The notes beneath the pieces are model-generated. The model saw only the letters and a program-made list of their open reading frames with translations, did no database searches and had not been told where the DNA came from. From Deltaproteobacteria bacterium (GTDB lineage Bacteria > Desulfobacterota > DSM-4660 > Desulfatiglandales > Desulfatiglandaceae): a DNA stretch of 5,687 bases. The stretch is from contig DREN01000414.1 in assembly GCA_011051075.1 (NCBI GenBank), positions 1-5,687 on the forward strand, given 5' to 3'. Below are positions 1-5,687 of this stretch, in pieces (within the stretch, counting starts at the first letter, position 1; each line of letters begins with the position of its first letter). A program made the position numbers and the translations under genes.

Positions 1-1177
1 CGGGCTTTTTGATGAAATCGTCCACCGAGAAACCTGAAAACATCCTGGCGCACTGACCGGTTGGGAGCACATGGTTAGTCCCGGAGGCATAGTCTCCCAC
101 GGGAACGGGCGCGTAGGGCCCCATGAAAATCGACCCAGCGTGTTTTATCCTGTTCAGGGTAATAAAGGGGTCATGGGTCAGGATCTGGAGATGCTCGGCC
201 GCGTACTCATTTGTAAACTCCACGGCCTGATCCATATCCCTGGCAACAAGCACATAGGAATGTTTGGTAAGGGACGACTCAAATATATCTTTTCTCGGAA
301 GATGGTCATACTCCCTGTCTATGATCCTGCAGACCTCCATGGCCAGTTCTTCAGACGGGGTCACCAGCACGGCCGCGGAGTCAGGGTCATGCTCGATCTG
401 TGAGAGGAAGTCCAGAGCGATAAGCTCCGCATCGCCCGTATCATCTGCAAGGATCAGGGACTCGCTGGGGCCGGCAGGTGAGTCGATGTCCACCTGTCCG
501 TAAACCAGCATCTTGGCGGCGGTCACGTACTTGTTTCCCGGGCCGACGATCTTGTCCACCCTGGGCATTGTGGCGGTCCCATAGGCCAGGCCGGCCACGC
601 CCCAGGGGCCCCCAACCTTGAAGATGCGGTCGCATCCCGCAATGTGGGCCGCCACCAGGGTGGCGGGGTTTCCTATCATCCCTTTTTTGGGCGGGGTTAT
701 GGCAACGGTCTCACCCACGCCGGCCACCTTGGCAGGGAGCACGGTCATAAGGACGGAGCTGGGATAGGCGGCCGTGCCCCCGGGAACGTAACATCCCACA
801 ATATCCATTGGCCTTGTGATCCGACCGGCAAGGATCCCCTCTGAAACCTCTATGGACCACATCTCACGTTCAAGCTGGGCCCGGTGAAACCTGGTGATAT
901 TCTCAGCGGCGGTCTTGAGACACCGAGCTACCTCCGGCCCTACTATCTGGTACGCCTCCTGGATCTCCTCCTCAGTGGCCTCCAGGTCAGAGACGGTAAT
1001 ATCCTCCTTATGCTTTCTGTAATGCTCAAGTGTAACCGCGTCACCGCGGTTTTTTATATCGCTGACAATGGCCCGTACATCTTCAAGTATGGATGAGATA
1101 TCATCCATGGACCTCTCCATGACCGCCTTACGTCTCTGGGGGTCCAGATCATCTATCTTTTCCGGTGATATTCTCAT
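1..1177 (-). CDS. hisD: Histidinol dehydrogenase (HisD), C-terminus cut by the window edge
   Basis: HisD is a cytoplasmic Zn enzyme that oxidises L-histidinol to L-histidine via histidinaldehyde with two NAD+. The reading frame is open from the ATG at 1177 down to position 1 (392 codons plus one base). It is missing about 40 residues relative to the ~430 usual for the family. Visible family blocks are YVPGGTAAYPSSVLM (130-144), KIVGPGNKYVTAAK (209-222), DSPAGPSE (232-239), LSQIEHDPDS (258-267), EYAAEHL (324-330) and GDYASGTNHVLPT (361-373). By alignment with the E. coli enzyme, Gln260, His263 and Asp362 are Zn ligands, and Glu328 and His329 are the catalytic pair. The last ligand (E. coli His419) lies off the window. 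The nucleotide-binding block reads VGGPWGVAGLAYGT (188-201) instead of the commoner GGAQAIAA. The start is supported by AGGAGG at 1191-1196. No other his gene is visible. A HisD-like paralogue acting on another alcohol cannot be fully excluded, but HisD is much the likelier call. Confidence 0.95.
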   Translation of the reverse strand, partial: MRISPEKIDDLDPQRRKAVMERSMDDISSILEDVRAIVSDIKNRGDAVTLEHYRKHKEDITVSDLEATEEEIQEAYQIVGPEVARCLKTAAENITRFHRAQLEREMWSIEVSEGILAGRITRPMDIVGCYVPGGTAAYPSSVLMTVLPAKVAGVGETVAITPPKKGMIGNPATLVAAHIAGCDRIFKVGGPWGVAGLAYGTATMPRVDKIVGPGNKYVTAAKMLVYGQVDIDSPAGPSESLILADDTGDAELIALDFLSQIEHDPDSAAVLVTPSEELAMEVCRIIDREYDHLPRKDIFESSLTKHSYVLVARDMDQAVEFTNEYAAEHLQILTHDPFITLNRIKHAGSIFMGPYAPVPVGDYASGTNHVLPTGQCARMFSGFSVDDFIKKP

Positions 1178-1190
1178 GGTTACGTCTTTT

Positions 1191-1196
1191 CCTCCT
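1191..1196 (-). promoter_or_regulatory. Ribosome binding site of hisD (AGGAGG, long spacing)
   Basis: The minus strand carries a perfect AGGAGG followed by 13 nt and then the hisD ATG. This spacing is longer than the usual 5-9 nt, but there is no nearer ATG, GTG or TTG in frame. The next ATG, at codon 20, has no such motif. Upstream, about 1200-1225 is A/T-rich (minus strand TAAAATATTTTTCTAAGAT) and could hold the promoter, but I find no convincing -35/-10 pair. Confidence 0.6.
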
Positions 1197-1234
1197 GATA
1201 TACTATCTTAGAAAAATATTTTAGGGCAGCTATT

Positions 1235-1257
1235 CCGCGGCTCTAAATCGTCCGCGG
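1235..1257. repeat. Twin CCGCGG palindromes upstream of hisD
   Basis: Two copies of the self-complementary hexamer CCGCGG (1235-1240 and 1252-1257) are separated by 11 bases. With the preceding T they also form a direct repeat, TCCGCGG. They lie about 58-80 bases upstream of the hisD start. They could be a two-site operator with centres 17 bases apart, or the arms of a 6-bp hairpin. No regulator is identifiable from the sequence, so the function is unknown. Confidence 0.35.
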
Positions 1258-1279
1258 AGGTGTTATCTGATTGATCCTG

Positions 1280-1298
1280 GTCCCGCCACAGGCGGGAC
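1280..1298. repeat. Perfect GC hairpin (REP-like palindrome), copy 1
   Basis: GTCCCGCC-ACA-GGCGGGAC is a perfect 8-bp inverted repeat with a 3-base loop. It can be extended by three more pairs (two of them G-T) to 1277-1301. Neither strand has a T-run after it, so it is not a typical Rho-independent terminator. The core (TCCCGC...GCGGGAC) recurs in the other intergenic region at 2734-2750, which suggests a dispersed extragenic palindrome family. That relation is inference. Confidence 0.55.
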
Positions 1299-1639
1299 TG
1301 GATGCTTGATGGAAAAAGGGGTAATTCCCTATGGATATCCAGTATCCAAAAACCAGTATCTGGCTTCAATGGACCTCGTTTTTCTCTTTATGGCAATGGA
1401 TGGGTGTACCCCAAAAACATTGTCTTAAAGGCTATAGAAGAATCTCCAAATCCCAACAACTCCTCTCCCGTAAAACCCGCTATCCCTCCTTTTGCGTGTT
1501 TTCAGTATTCCAAAGGGGAAGGATAGTTTACTTACCGTTTGCAATCCCCCGTTCCCCGGTTCAGGGTCCGTAAACAGGTCGCTCCGACCCTTACATCTTC
1601 AACAGGATTTGGGAGAGATATCTGATACTCGATTTTCAG

Positions 1640-1658
1640 AAAAAGGTCCAGCCCTTTC
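1640..1658 (-). terminator. Possible weak terminator after the ChaN-family gene
   Basis: Reading leftward, AAAGG-like bases (complement of 1653-1657) can pair with CCTTT (complement of 1642-1646) across a 6-base loop. The stem runs into a short T-run, and it begins about 12 bases after the stop codon. The stem has only 5 bp and two GC pairs, and the T-run is partly used in the stem, so it is a weak candidate. Confidence 0.25.
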
Positions 1659-1669
1659 AGATGGGAAAA

Positions 1670-2623
1670 TCAGTTTTCCGGTTGTTTCATAAAACCTTCC
1701 CCACGGCTGTTGCTGGTCAGCCACACATAGTCGGCCATTTTTCTGTTCAGGACCGCCCGTTCTGTCAGGGCAAGGAGGAGTATGGTCGCTGATTTCACCC
1801 TGAGTCTCCTCAGGACACGTTCAGGGATCCCGAACCTCTCCCTGATATGCCCGCTTCCGGTAAAAACGACCATTTTCCCCCCCTTATCTGCCAGGTACCG
1901 GGCGATATTTTCCGCCATGGTCTCTTCCCACACGCACTGGGCTTCATAGAAATATTCAAAGTTTTTCAGTTGATGATGCTCTGAATGCCCTTCAAACACC
2001 TGCCTCAGATATTCCCGATGGGCCTGGTTGCCCAGGTCGATCTCCTTTGCCACCAGGGCCCGTTCCCCGGGATCAAGGCTTTTCAGGCCCGACCTGGCCA
2101 CCTTCTTCACGATACGGTCAGGGGCGTTGATTCCCAGGAGGGCCCGGCTCCCCTGCCTGGACAGGAGTATTATGGGTCTGTAAAAGTGGTAGGGAAAGGA
2201 CCACTCCCCGTTCCAGCCGAGATCTTTCAGAAAGTCTGTTTCACTCACCTTCTCCGCCAGATATCTGTCCAGGACCCCTTGCCTTGTATGGTCAACGAAC
2301 TCCATGGCCACGGCCACCGGACCGTATCGGGCCATGAGACCCTGGAGGATCTGCACTTCAATGAGATGATGCTCGGGATTGTCGTGTACCTCTCCCACAA
2401 AGATCAGGTCCTTTGCCCCCATCCGGTCCATGAGCCCATCAAAGGATATTGATTTTCCCTCCCGGAGGTCAACGATCCTACCCCTGCCGAAATGGGCATT
2501 TATCCCCTCTATGGAGGCCAGGGGGGGCATCGTGGGTCTCCTCTTGAGTGAGCAGGCGCTCATGAGGAAGATGAGCGCAAATGCCGGTAAGAGGAGGAAC
2601 AGGAGGTTTATGCCATGTTTCAT
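1670..2623 (-). CDS. ChaN-family haem-binding lipoprotein
   Basis: A complete 317-residue protein. The N-terminus has a basic start (MKHG), a hydrophobic stretch (residues 5-21) and a lipobox ending MSAC, with Cys24 as the lipidated residue. Ser at +2 fits sorting to the outer membrane. The mature part carries the marks of the ChaN-like haem-binding fold: IFVGEVHDNPEHH (74-86), AVAMEF (104-109), VLDRYL (117-122), SFPYHFYRPIILLSR (142-156), LLGINAP (162-168) and VVFTGSGHIRERFG (252-265). Campylobacter ChaN binds haem as a dimer and is iron-regulated. A role here in haem or iron handling at the outer membrane is inferred from family only. The region around 213-222 is also His-rich (HSEHH). The ATG at 2623 is preceded by only a weak AGAGA 9 nt upstream, but the signal peptide fits this start. 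It is transcribed divergently from uvrC, with no haem or TonB gene beside it in the window. Confidence 0.88.
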   Translation of the reverse strand: MKHGINLLFLLLPAFALIFLMSACSLKRRPTMPPLASIEGINAHFGRGRIVDLREGKSISFDGLMDRMGAKDLIFVGEVHDNPEHHLIEVQILQGLMARYGPVAVAMEFVDHTRQGVLDRYLAEKVSETDFLKDLGWNGEWSFPYHFYRPIILLSRQGSRALLGINAPDRIVKKVARSGLKSLDPGERALVAKEIDLGNQAHREYLRQVFEGHSEHHQLKNFEYFYEAQCVWEETMAENIARYLADKGGKMVVFTGSGHIRERFGIPERVLRRLRVKSATILLLALTERAVLNRKMADYVWLTSNSRGEGFMKQPEN

Positions 2624-2724
2624 TTTCTGGTATCTCTAAAGGGGCTGAGCCGGTCCCAGGACTCCGTCATTTAAACGGGTAATTGCTTGGAATAAATAGA
2701 GTTATCGGCTTATCAAAATCCTAA

Positions 2725-2758
2725 GAATTCCAATCCCGCTGAAGCGGGACCAAAATTC
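2725..2758. repeat. Symmetric interrupted palindrome (REP-like), copy 2
   Basis: The order is GAATT, CCAA, TCCCGC, TGAA, GCGGGA, CCAA, AATTC. The inner 6-bp GC stem (2734-2739 with 2744-2749) has a 4-base loop. The outer 5-bp arms (2725-2729 with 2754-2758) are also perfect, and both internal loops read CCAA. The GC core matches the hairpin at 1280-1298. There is no T-run, so it is not a standard terminator. A dispersed extragenic palindrome is the likeliest reading. Confidence 0.55.
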
Positions 2759-2792
2759 AAAACAGATAAGATGGCGACGATATATCGAATAA

Positions 2793-2856
2793 GTGATTGA
2801 AATAGTTTAATCACGCGCAGCGCAGGCGCTTGCGCCGCGTGCTGTAATTTGTGATT
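2793..2856. repeat. Two mutually exclusive stems (possible structured RNA or palindromic element)
   Basis: AATCAC at 2809-2814 can pair with GTGATT at 2793-2798, making a 9-bp stem with one G-T pair and a 4-base loop. It can alternatively pair with a second GTGATT at 2851-2856. The second pairing encloses a strong imperfect GC hairpin: CAGC and GC arms around GGCGC-TT-GCGCC, 2818-2844. No tRNA, known riboswitch or known small RNA is recognised here. Alternative pairing can occur in regulatory leaders, but it may also just reflect a palindromic repeat. Strand and function are unknown. Confidence 0.4.
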
Positions 2857-3031
2857 TTGATGCGGTACCCGGAAAAGCAAATCGCTCCTATCCCTGCGGC
2901 GCTGCGGGGTTAGAGCTGACTTTGACGTTTCCCTTGAGCCGCTCCATACCGCCTTGACTGGGTCACTGACTATCATCTACCATGTGAAGATGCAAGCGCA
3001 TTTTAACCCCGGCTGGTAAGGATTTGGCTCA

Positions 3032-4906
3032 ATGAAGCAGACCGACCCGTCTCTCCATCATCTGGATCTGAATTTCCTACAGAAGACCCTTCCTGAGGGC
3101 CCTGGAGTGTACTCATTCCTTGACGCCACCGACCGGGTTATATACGTGGGCAAGGCCAAGAACCTCCGTAAAAGGGTCCGCTCCTATTTCATTCCCAAAC
3201 CTGATCCTTCCACCAAGACTGCCAGGATGATGAAGAGGGCCCATGGCCTCAACTTTATCCTGACCTCCACCGAGCAGGAGGCGTTCATCTTAGAGAGCAG
3301 TCTCATCAAGAAGTTCATGCCCCGTTACAACATCATCCTGCGCGACGACAAACAGTATCCATGCCTCAGGCTTGACATCAAAGAGCCCTATCCACGCCTG
3401 GCAGTGGTGCGAAGGATAGAGAGGGACGGGGCGCTCTACTTCGGTCCCTTTTCCTCTGCCAACGCCATGCGCCGCACCAGAAGGATAATAGATCGGGTGT
3501 TTAAACTCAGGAAGTGCAGGACAAGGAGACTCAGACAGAGGGGGAGACCGTGCCTTAACTTTCAGATGGACCGGTGTCTTGCCCCCTGTTCCCACGAAAT
3601 CCCTGTAAGGGAGTACGGGGAGGTGGTCCGTCAGGTGAGACTCTTCCTGGAGGGGAGAAACCTGGAGCTGATCCAGGGGCTCAAAAGGGATATGGAAGGG
3701 GCGGCAGCGGCCCTGGATTTTGAAAAGGCAGCTCTTATACGGGATCAGATCAACGCCCTTCAAAGGACCGTTGAACGCCAGCACGTGGTGTCTCACAGGT
3801 TAGAGGATCAGGACGTTATCGGTCTTGCACGGAACGGAGATCTCCATCAGGTGGCCCTCCTTTTTGTGCGGAAGGGATATCTGACCGGAACCAGGGGCTT
3901 CCTTTTCAGGGACCCTTCGGCCCTTCCGTCAGAGGTGATGGAGGCCTTCCTGAAGCAGTACTATGCAAGGCAGGCCCTTATCCCCCGCACCATCCTCATT
4001 TCAGAACCCACTGATGAGGCTGATTCCATTGGGAAATGGCTTTCTGAACAGACGGGTGGCAGGGTCGTGATTCACTGGCCCAGAAGGGGGGAAAAGCGGA
4101 GGCTTACCGATATGGCAGTGGCCAACGCGGAGAACCTCCTCAGGAGTCATAAAGAGGCCAGCGTGGAGGATACCCTGGCCCAGGTCCAATCGCTCCTTGG
4201 TCTAAAAAGGATCCCCCGGCGTATTGAAGGCCTTGATATTTCAAACCTCCATGGAGACATGGCAGTGGGGACGGTGGTCTCTTTTGTGGACGGTGAACCC
4301 CACCCCCAGGGTTATCGTAATTACAGGATCAGGAGGAGTTCAGGGATCGATGATTACGGCATGATGGCCGAAATGGTGGAAAGAAGGCTCAAAAAGGGGG
4401 GCCTTCCCGACCTCTTTCTGGTGGACGGCGGCAAGGGTCATCTGAGTGCGGTAAGCCGTGTCATAGACAGGCACACATCCAGTGTTTCGGTCAGCGGGGC
4501 CTCGGGTTCCGAAAACAGTTTTGAACCCCCTGAGGTGATCTCCATTGCAAAGGCAGACGAAAGCCGTCGGGAAAAGGGGGAGAAGATCTACATCCCGGGC
4601 CGCAAAAATCCCCTTGTCCTGAAGGCCGATCACCCGGTCCTTCTCCTGATGATGCGCATAAGGGACGAGAGCCACCGCAGGGCCGTTACCTACCATCGCG
4701 GGCTCAGGAAAAGGAATTTTACAAGGTCCGACCTTGACTCCATCCCCGGTATCGGAAAGATTAAAAAACACCAATTGCTCTTACATTTTAGAGGGATAGA
4801 TGCAATTTATAATGCTGAACTTGAGGAATTGAAGCAGGCACCGGGTATCAGCTCCGGGTTGGCTGAAAGGATTTTTTCCTTTTTTCACGGGGAAGCGGCC
4901 ACCTAA
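3032..4906 (+). CDS. uvrC: Excinuclease ABC subunit C (UvrC)
   Basis: UvrC is the nuclease of nucleotide excision repair. It joins the UvrB-DNA complex in the cytoplasm and cuts the damaged strand on both sides of the lesion. The protein is complete at 624 residues (E. coli 610). The GIY-YIG domain for the 3' cut spans about 21-100: GVY at 25-27, Tyr38-Val-Gly40, Arg48, metal ligand Glu88 and Asn100. Four cysteines, C162-X11-C174-X7-C182-X3-C186, match the spacing reported to bind a 4Fe-4S cluster in E. coli UvrC. The UVR motif that contacts UvrB is at about 214-248. The RNase H-like domain for the 5' cut has Asp402 (GLDISNLHG), DDY at 440-442, Asp465 (LVDGGKGH) and His548 (RDESH). Tandem helix-hairpin-helix DNA-binding motifs lie at about 568-617 (PGIGKIKK, PGISSGLAERI). 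The start ATG has TAAGGA (3017-3022) 9 nt upstream. A Ser/Gly-rich loop (about 482-497) looks longer than in E. coli. The stop overlaps that of the convergent mgtE. Confidence 0.98.
   Translation: MKQTDPSLHHLDLNFLQKTLPEGPGVYSFLDATDRVIYVGKAKNLRKRVRSYFIPKPDPSTKTARMMKRAHGLNFILTSTEQEAFILESSLIKKFMPRYNIILRDDKQYPCLRLDIKEPYPRLAVVRRIERDGALYFGPFSSANAMRRTRRIIDRVFKLRKCRTRRLRQRGRPCLNFQMDRCLAPCSHEIPVREYGEVVRQVRLFLEGRNLELIQGLKRDMEGAAAALDFEKAALIRDQINALQRTVERQHVVSHRLEDQDVIGLARNGDLHQVALLFVRKGYLTGTRGFLFRDPSALPSEVMEAFLKQYYARQALIPRTILISEPTDEADSIGKWLSEQTGGRVVIHWPRRGEKRRLTDMAVANAENLLRSHKEASVEDTLAQVQSLLGLKRIPRRIEGLDISNLHGDMAVGTVVSFVDGEPHPQGYRNYRIRRSSGIDDYGMMAEMVERRLKKGGLPDLFLVDGGKGHLSAVSRVIDRHTSSVSVSGASGSENSFEPPEVISIAKADESRREKGEKIYIPGRKNPLVLKADHPVLLLMMRIRDESHRRAVTYHRGLRKRNFTRSDLDSIPGIGKIKKHQLLLHFRGIDAIYNAELEELKQAPGISSGLAERIFSFFHGEAAT
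4903..4906. other. Overlapping stop codons of convergent uvrC and mgtE
   Basis: The four bases CTAA serve both genes: TAA (4904-4906) ends uvrC on the plus strand, and CTA (4903-4905) is the complement of the TAG that ends mgtE on the minus strand. There is therefore no intergenic space, and any terminator must lie inside the opposite gene. The only candidate I see for uvrC is AAAGGA-T5-TCCTTT followed by more T (4866-4885), which is AT-rich and lies within the last uvrC codons. Confidence 0.85.
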
Positions 4907-5687
4907 ATGGTGACGTGGAAGAAAAGGGTCACAAGGCCAAGGTAGATACACAGGCTCAGGACGTCGTTTGAGGTGGTTACAAAGGGGCCGGCCGCAAGGG
5001 CGGGATCAATGTTAAGCCTTTTAAGGACCAGGGGCACTGCCGAGCCAACCAGACCTGAAATAAGGATAATAAGTACCATGGCCAGTGTAACTATCAGACC
5101 GAGCCTGTAGTCTCCCAGCCAGTGACTCACGATCGCCCCCAGAATAACACCGCAAACCAGCCCGTTGATGGAGGCGACCCTTATTTCCATCCAGAGTCTC
5201 CTTCCCATGTTAACCAGACTGATATCTCCTGTGGCCAGCCCCCTTACAACCACGGTGGAGGCCTGAATGCCCGTGTTGCCGCCCATGGCCATTATTACGG
5301 GGAAGAAAAAGGTCAGCGCTATTACCTTTTCCAGGGAGTCTGCGAACTGGTTGATGACAAAGGCGGCAAAAATGCCCCCGAACAGGGCCGCGACCAGCCA
5401 TGGCAGCCTCGCCCTTGAGATCTTTATGGGAGACTCCTCTGTGATTTCCTGATCAATCACCCCGGCCATGAGTGAGAAATCCTCATCCACCTCATCCTCG
5501 ATCACGTCGATAATGTCGTCATGGGTGATGCGTCCCACCAGACGGTGAAAGTCGTCCACCACAGGGATGTGTACAAGGTCGTACCTCCTGACCAGATCCA
5601 CCACCTCTTCCTGGTCGGCCTTGGCGTTTACCGAGATGACCTCCGGGTTCATGATCTCGCTGATCTTCCTGTCGGGAGGCTCAAGGA
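4903..5687 (-). CDS. mgtE: Magnesium transporter MgtE, C-terminal part (start beyond the right edge)
   Basis: MgtE is an inner-membrane Mg2+ channel gated by its own cytoplasmic Mg2+-sensing domains. The frame is open to the right edge; the residues before the ATG at 5652 (LEPPDRKISEI) continue the family's second CBS domain, so that ATG is internal. About 261 codons are present; the N domain and first CBS domain (roughly 190 residues) are off-window. Counting from the internal Met, the rest of CBS2 is 1-55 (YDLVHIPVVDD, GRITHDDIIDVIEDE), the acidic linker and plug helix about 52-80, and five membrane segments at about 84-103, 109-124, 160-178, 184-210 and 218-245. MGGNTGIQASTVVVRGLATG (123-142) follows the second segment. 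The last segment has GPFVTTSNDV, whose Asp230 corresponds to the pore Asp432 of Thermus MgtE. No defect is seen in the visible part. Partners and regulation cannot be judged because the promoter is outside the window. Confidence 0.95.
   Translation of the reverse strand, partial: LEPPDRKISEIMNPEVISVNAKADQEEVVDLVRRYDLVHIPVVDDFHRLVGRITHDDIIDVIEDEVDEDFSLMAGVIDQEITEESPIKISRARLPWLVAALFGGIFAAFVINQFADSLEKVIALTFFFPVIMAMGGNTGIQASTVVVRGLATGDISLVNMGRRLWMEIRVASINGLVCGVILGAIVSHWLGDYRLGLIVTLAMVLIILISGLVGSAVPLVLKRLNIDPALAAGPFVTTSNDVLSLCIYLGLVTLFFHVTI

Larger units (their letters stand above)
1178..1669. other. Gene-free stretch between hisD and the ChaN-family lipoprotein gene
   Basis: About 490 bases with no supportable gene. 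Three short open frames on the plus strand (about 66-80 codons each) overlap one another in different frames, have no ribosome site and resemble no family I recognise, so I treat them as chance. The stretch holds the hisD leader (to about 1260), the twin CCGCGG motifs, one GC hairpin at 1280-1298, a direct repeat CCAGTATC (1339-1346 and 1353-1360) next to the palindrome TGGATATCCA (1332-1341), and a 5-bp hairpin GGTCG-CTC-CGACC at 1577-1589. Both flanking genes read leftward, so this region is the downstream tail of the lipoprotein gene plus the upstream region of hisD. Confidence 0.6.
2624..3031. other. Divergent intergenic region between the lipoprotein gene and uvrC
   Basis: About 408 bases separating two divergent starts, so it must hold both promoters. 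I see no strong sigma-70 pair. TTGATA (minus strand, 2711-2716) and TTGACT (plus strand, 2954-2959) are possible -35 elements without a good -10 at the right distance. The middle (about 2720-2910) is packed with palindromes listed separately. An 87-codon open frame on the minus strand (2713-2976) translates straight through these palindromes, has no ribosome site and lacks protein-like features, so I do not call it a gene. Confidence 0.6.

Noticed and set aside
71..1096. Plus- and minus-strand frames inside the hisD region
   Set aside because: They are antisense or out-of-frame shadows of hisD, whose minus-strand frame is continuous across 1-1177 with strong family motifs.
1526..1590. Inverted repeats GTTTAC/GTAAAC and GGGTC/GACCC near 1526-1590
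   Set aside because: The arms are 5-6 bp with long or alternative loops, there is no T-run and no relation to a gene start; this is compatible with chance.
1302..1692. Three overlapping plus-strand open frames (1302-1526, 1331-1573, 1492-1692)
   Set aside because: They are short, overlap each other in different frames, lack ribosome sites and recognisable motifs, and the last runs into the 3' end of the lipoprotein gene on the other strand.
1985..2639. Plus-strand frames of 155 and 86 codons opposite the lipoprotein gene
   Set aside because: They are antisense shadows; the minus-strand frame has a signal peptide and ChaN-family motifs.
2713..2976. 87-codon open frame on the minus strand in the uvrC/lipoprotein intergenic region
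   Set aside because: It is translated straight through the palindromes (the end LNFGPASAGLEFLGF is the hairpin read as protein), has no ribosome site, and is arginine-rich and compositionally unlike the neighbouring genes. Palindromic repeats often create such false genes.
3290..4774. Minus-strand frames of 62-168 codons opposite uvrC
   Set aside because: They are antisense shadows of a fully recognisable UvrC, with no independent start signals.
5122..5452. Plus-strand (98, 61 codons) and minus-strand (63 codons) frames within mgtE
   Set aside because: They overlap the MgtE membrane domain in other frames and show no family features.
1..5687. Search for CRISPR array, tRNA, rRNA, IS ends, toxin-antitoxin or defence genes
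   Set aside because: No regularly spaced repeats, cloverleaf, transposase, terminal inverted repeats of IS size, or small paired genes were found by reading both strands.

Overview
This 5.7 kb window reads as ordinary chromosomal DNA from a Gram-negative bacterium. It is probably a Desulfobacterota-type (former Deltaproteobacteria) organism or a metagenome-assembled relative. That placement is an inference from protein flavour, a lipoprotein signal suited to a cell with an outer membrane, moderately high GC with AGGAGG-type ribosome sites, and intergenic GC-rich hairpins. No 16S or other strict marker is present.

Layout, left to right. (1) Positions 1-1177, minus strand: hisD (histidinol dehydrogenase, last two steps of histidine synthesis), complete at its N-terminus but cut by the left edge before its last ~40 residues. 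(2) Positions 1178-1669: a gene-free stretch with an AGGAGG site for hisD, twin CCGCGG palindromes and a perfect 8-bp hairpin. (3) Positions 1670-2623, minus strand: a lipoprotein of the ChaN haem-binding family. (4) Positions 2624-3031: the divergent intergenic region between the lipoprotein and uvrC. It holds a symmetric GC palindrome with the same core as the one in (2), and a pair of mutually exclusive stems. (5) Positions 3032-4906, plus strand: complete uvrC (excinuclease ABC subunit C). (6) Positions 4903-5687, minus strand: the C-terminal part of a MgtE-type magnesium channel, whose start lies beyond the right edge. Its stop codon overlaps the uvrC stop tail to tail.

The four genes belong to unrelated housekeeping processes: amino-acid synthesis, probable haem/iron handling at the envelope, nucleotide excision repair and Mg2+ uptake. 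Nothing links them as one operon. I see no mobile element, CRISPR array, tRNA, rRNA, defence cassette or undescribed gene system. The least explained DNA is in the two intergenic regions, where palindromic repeats look like members of a dispersed family or structured RNA. That is the only part I would follow up for novelty.
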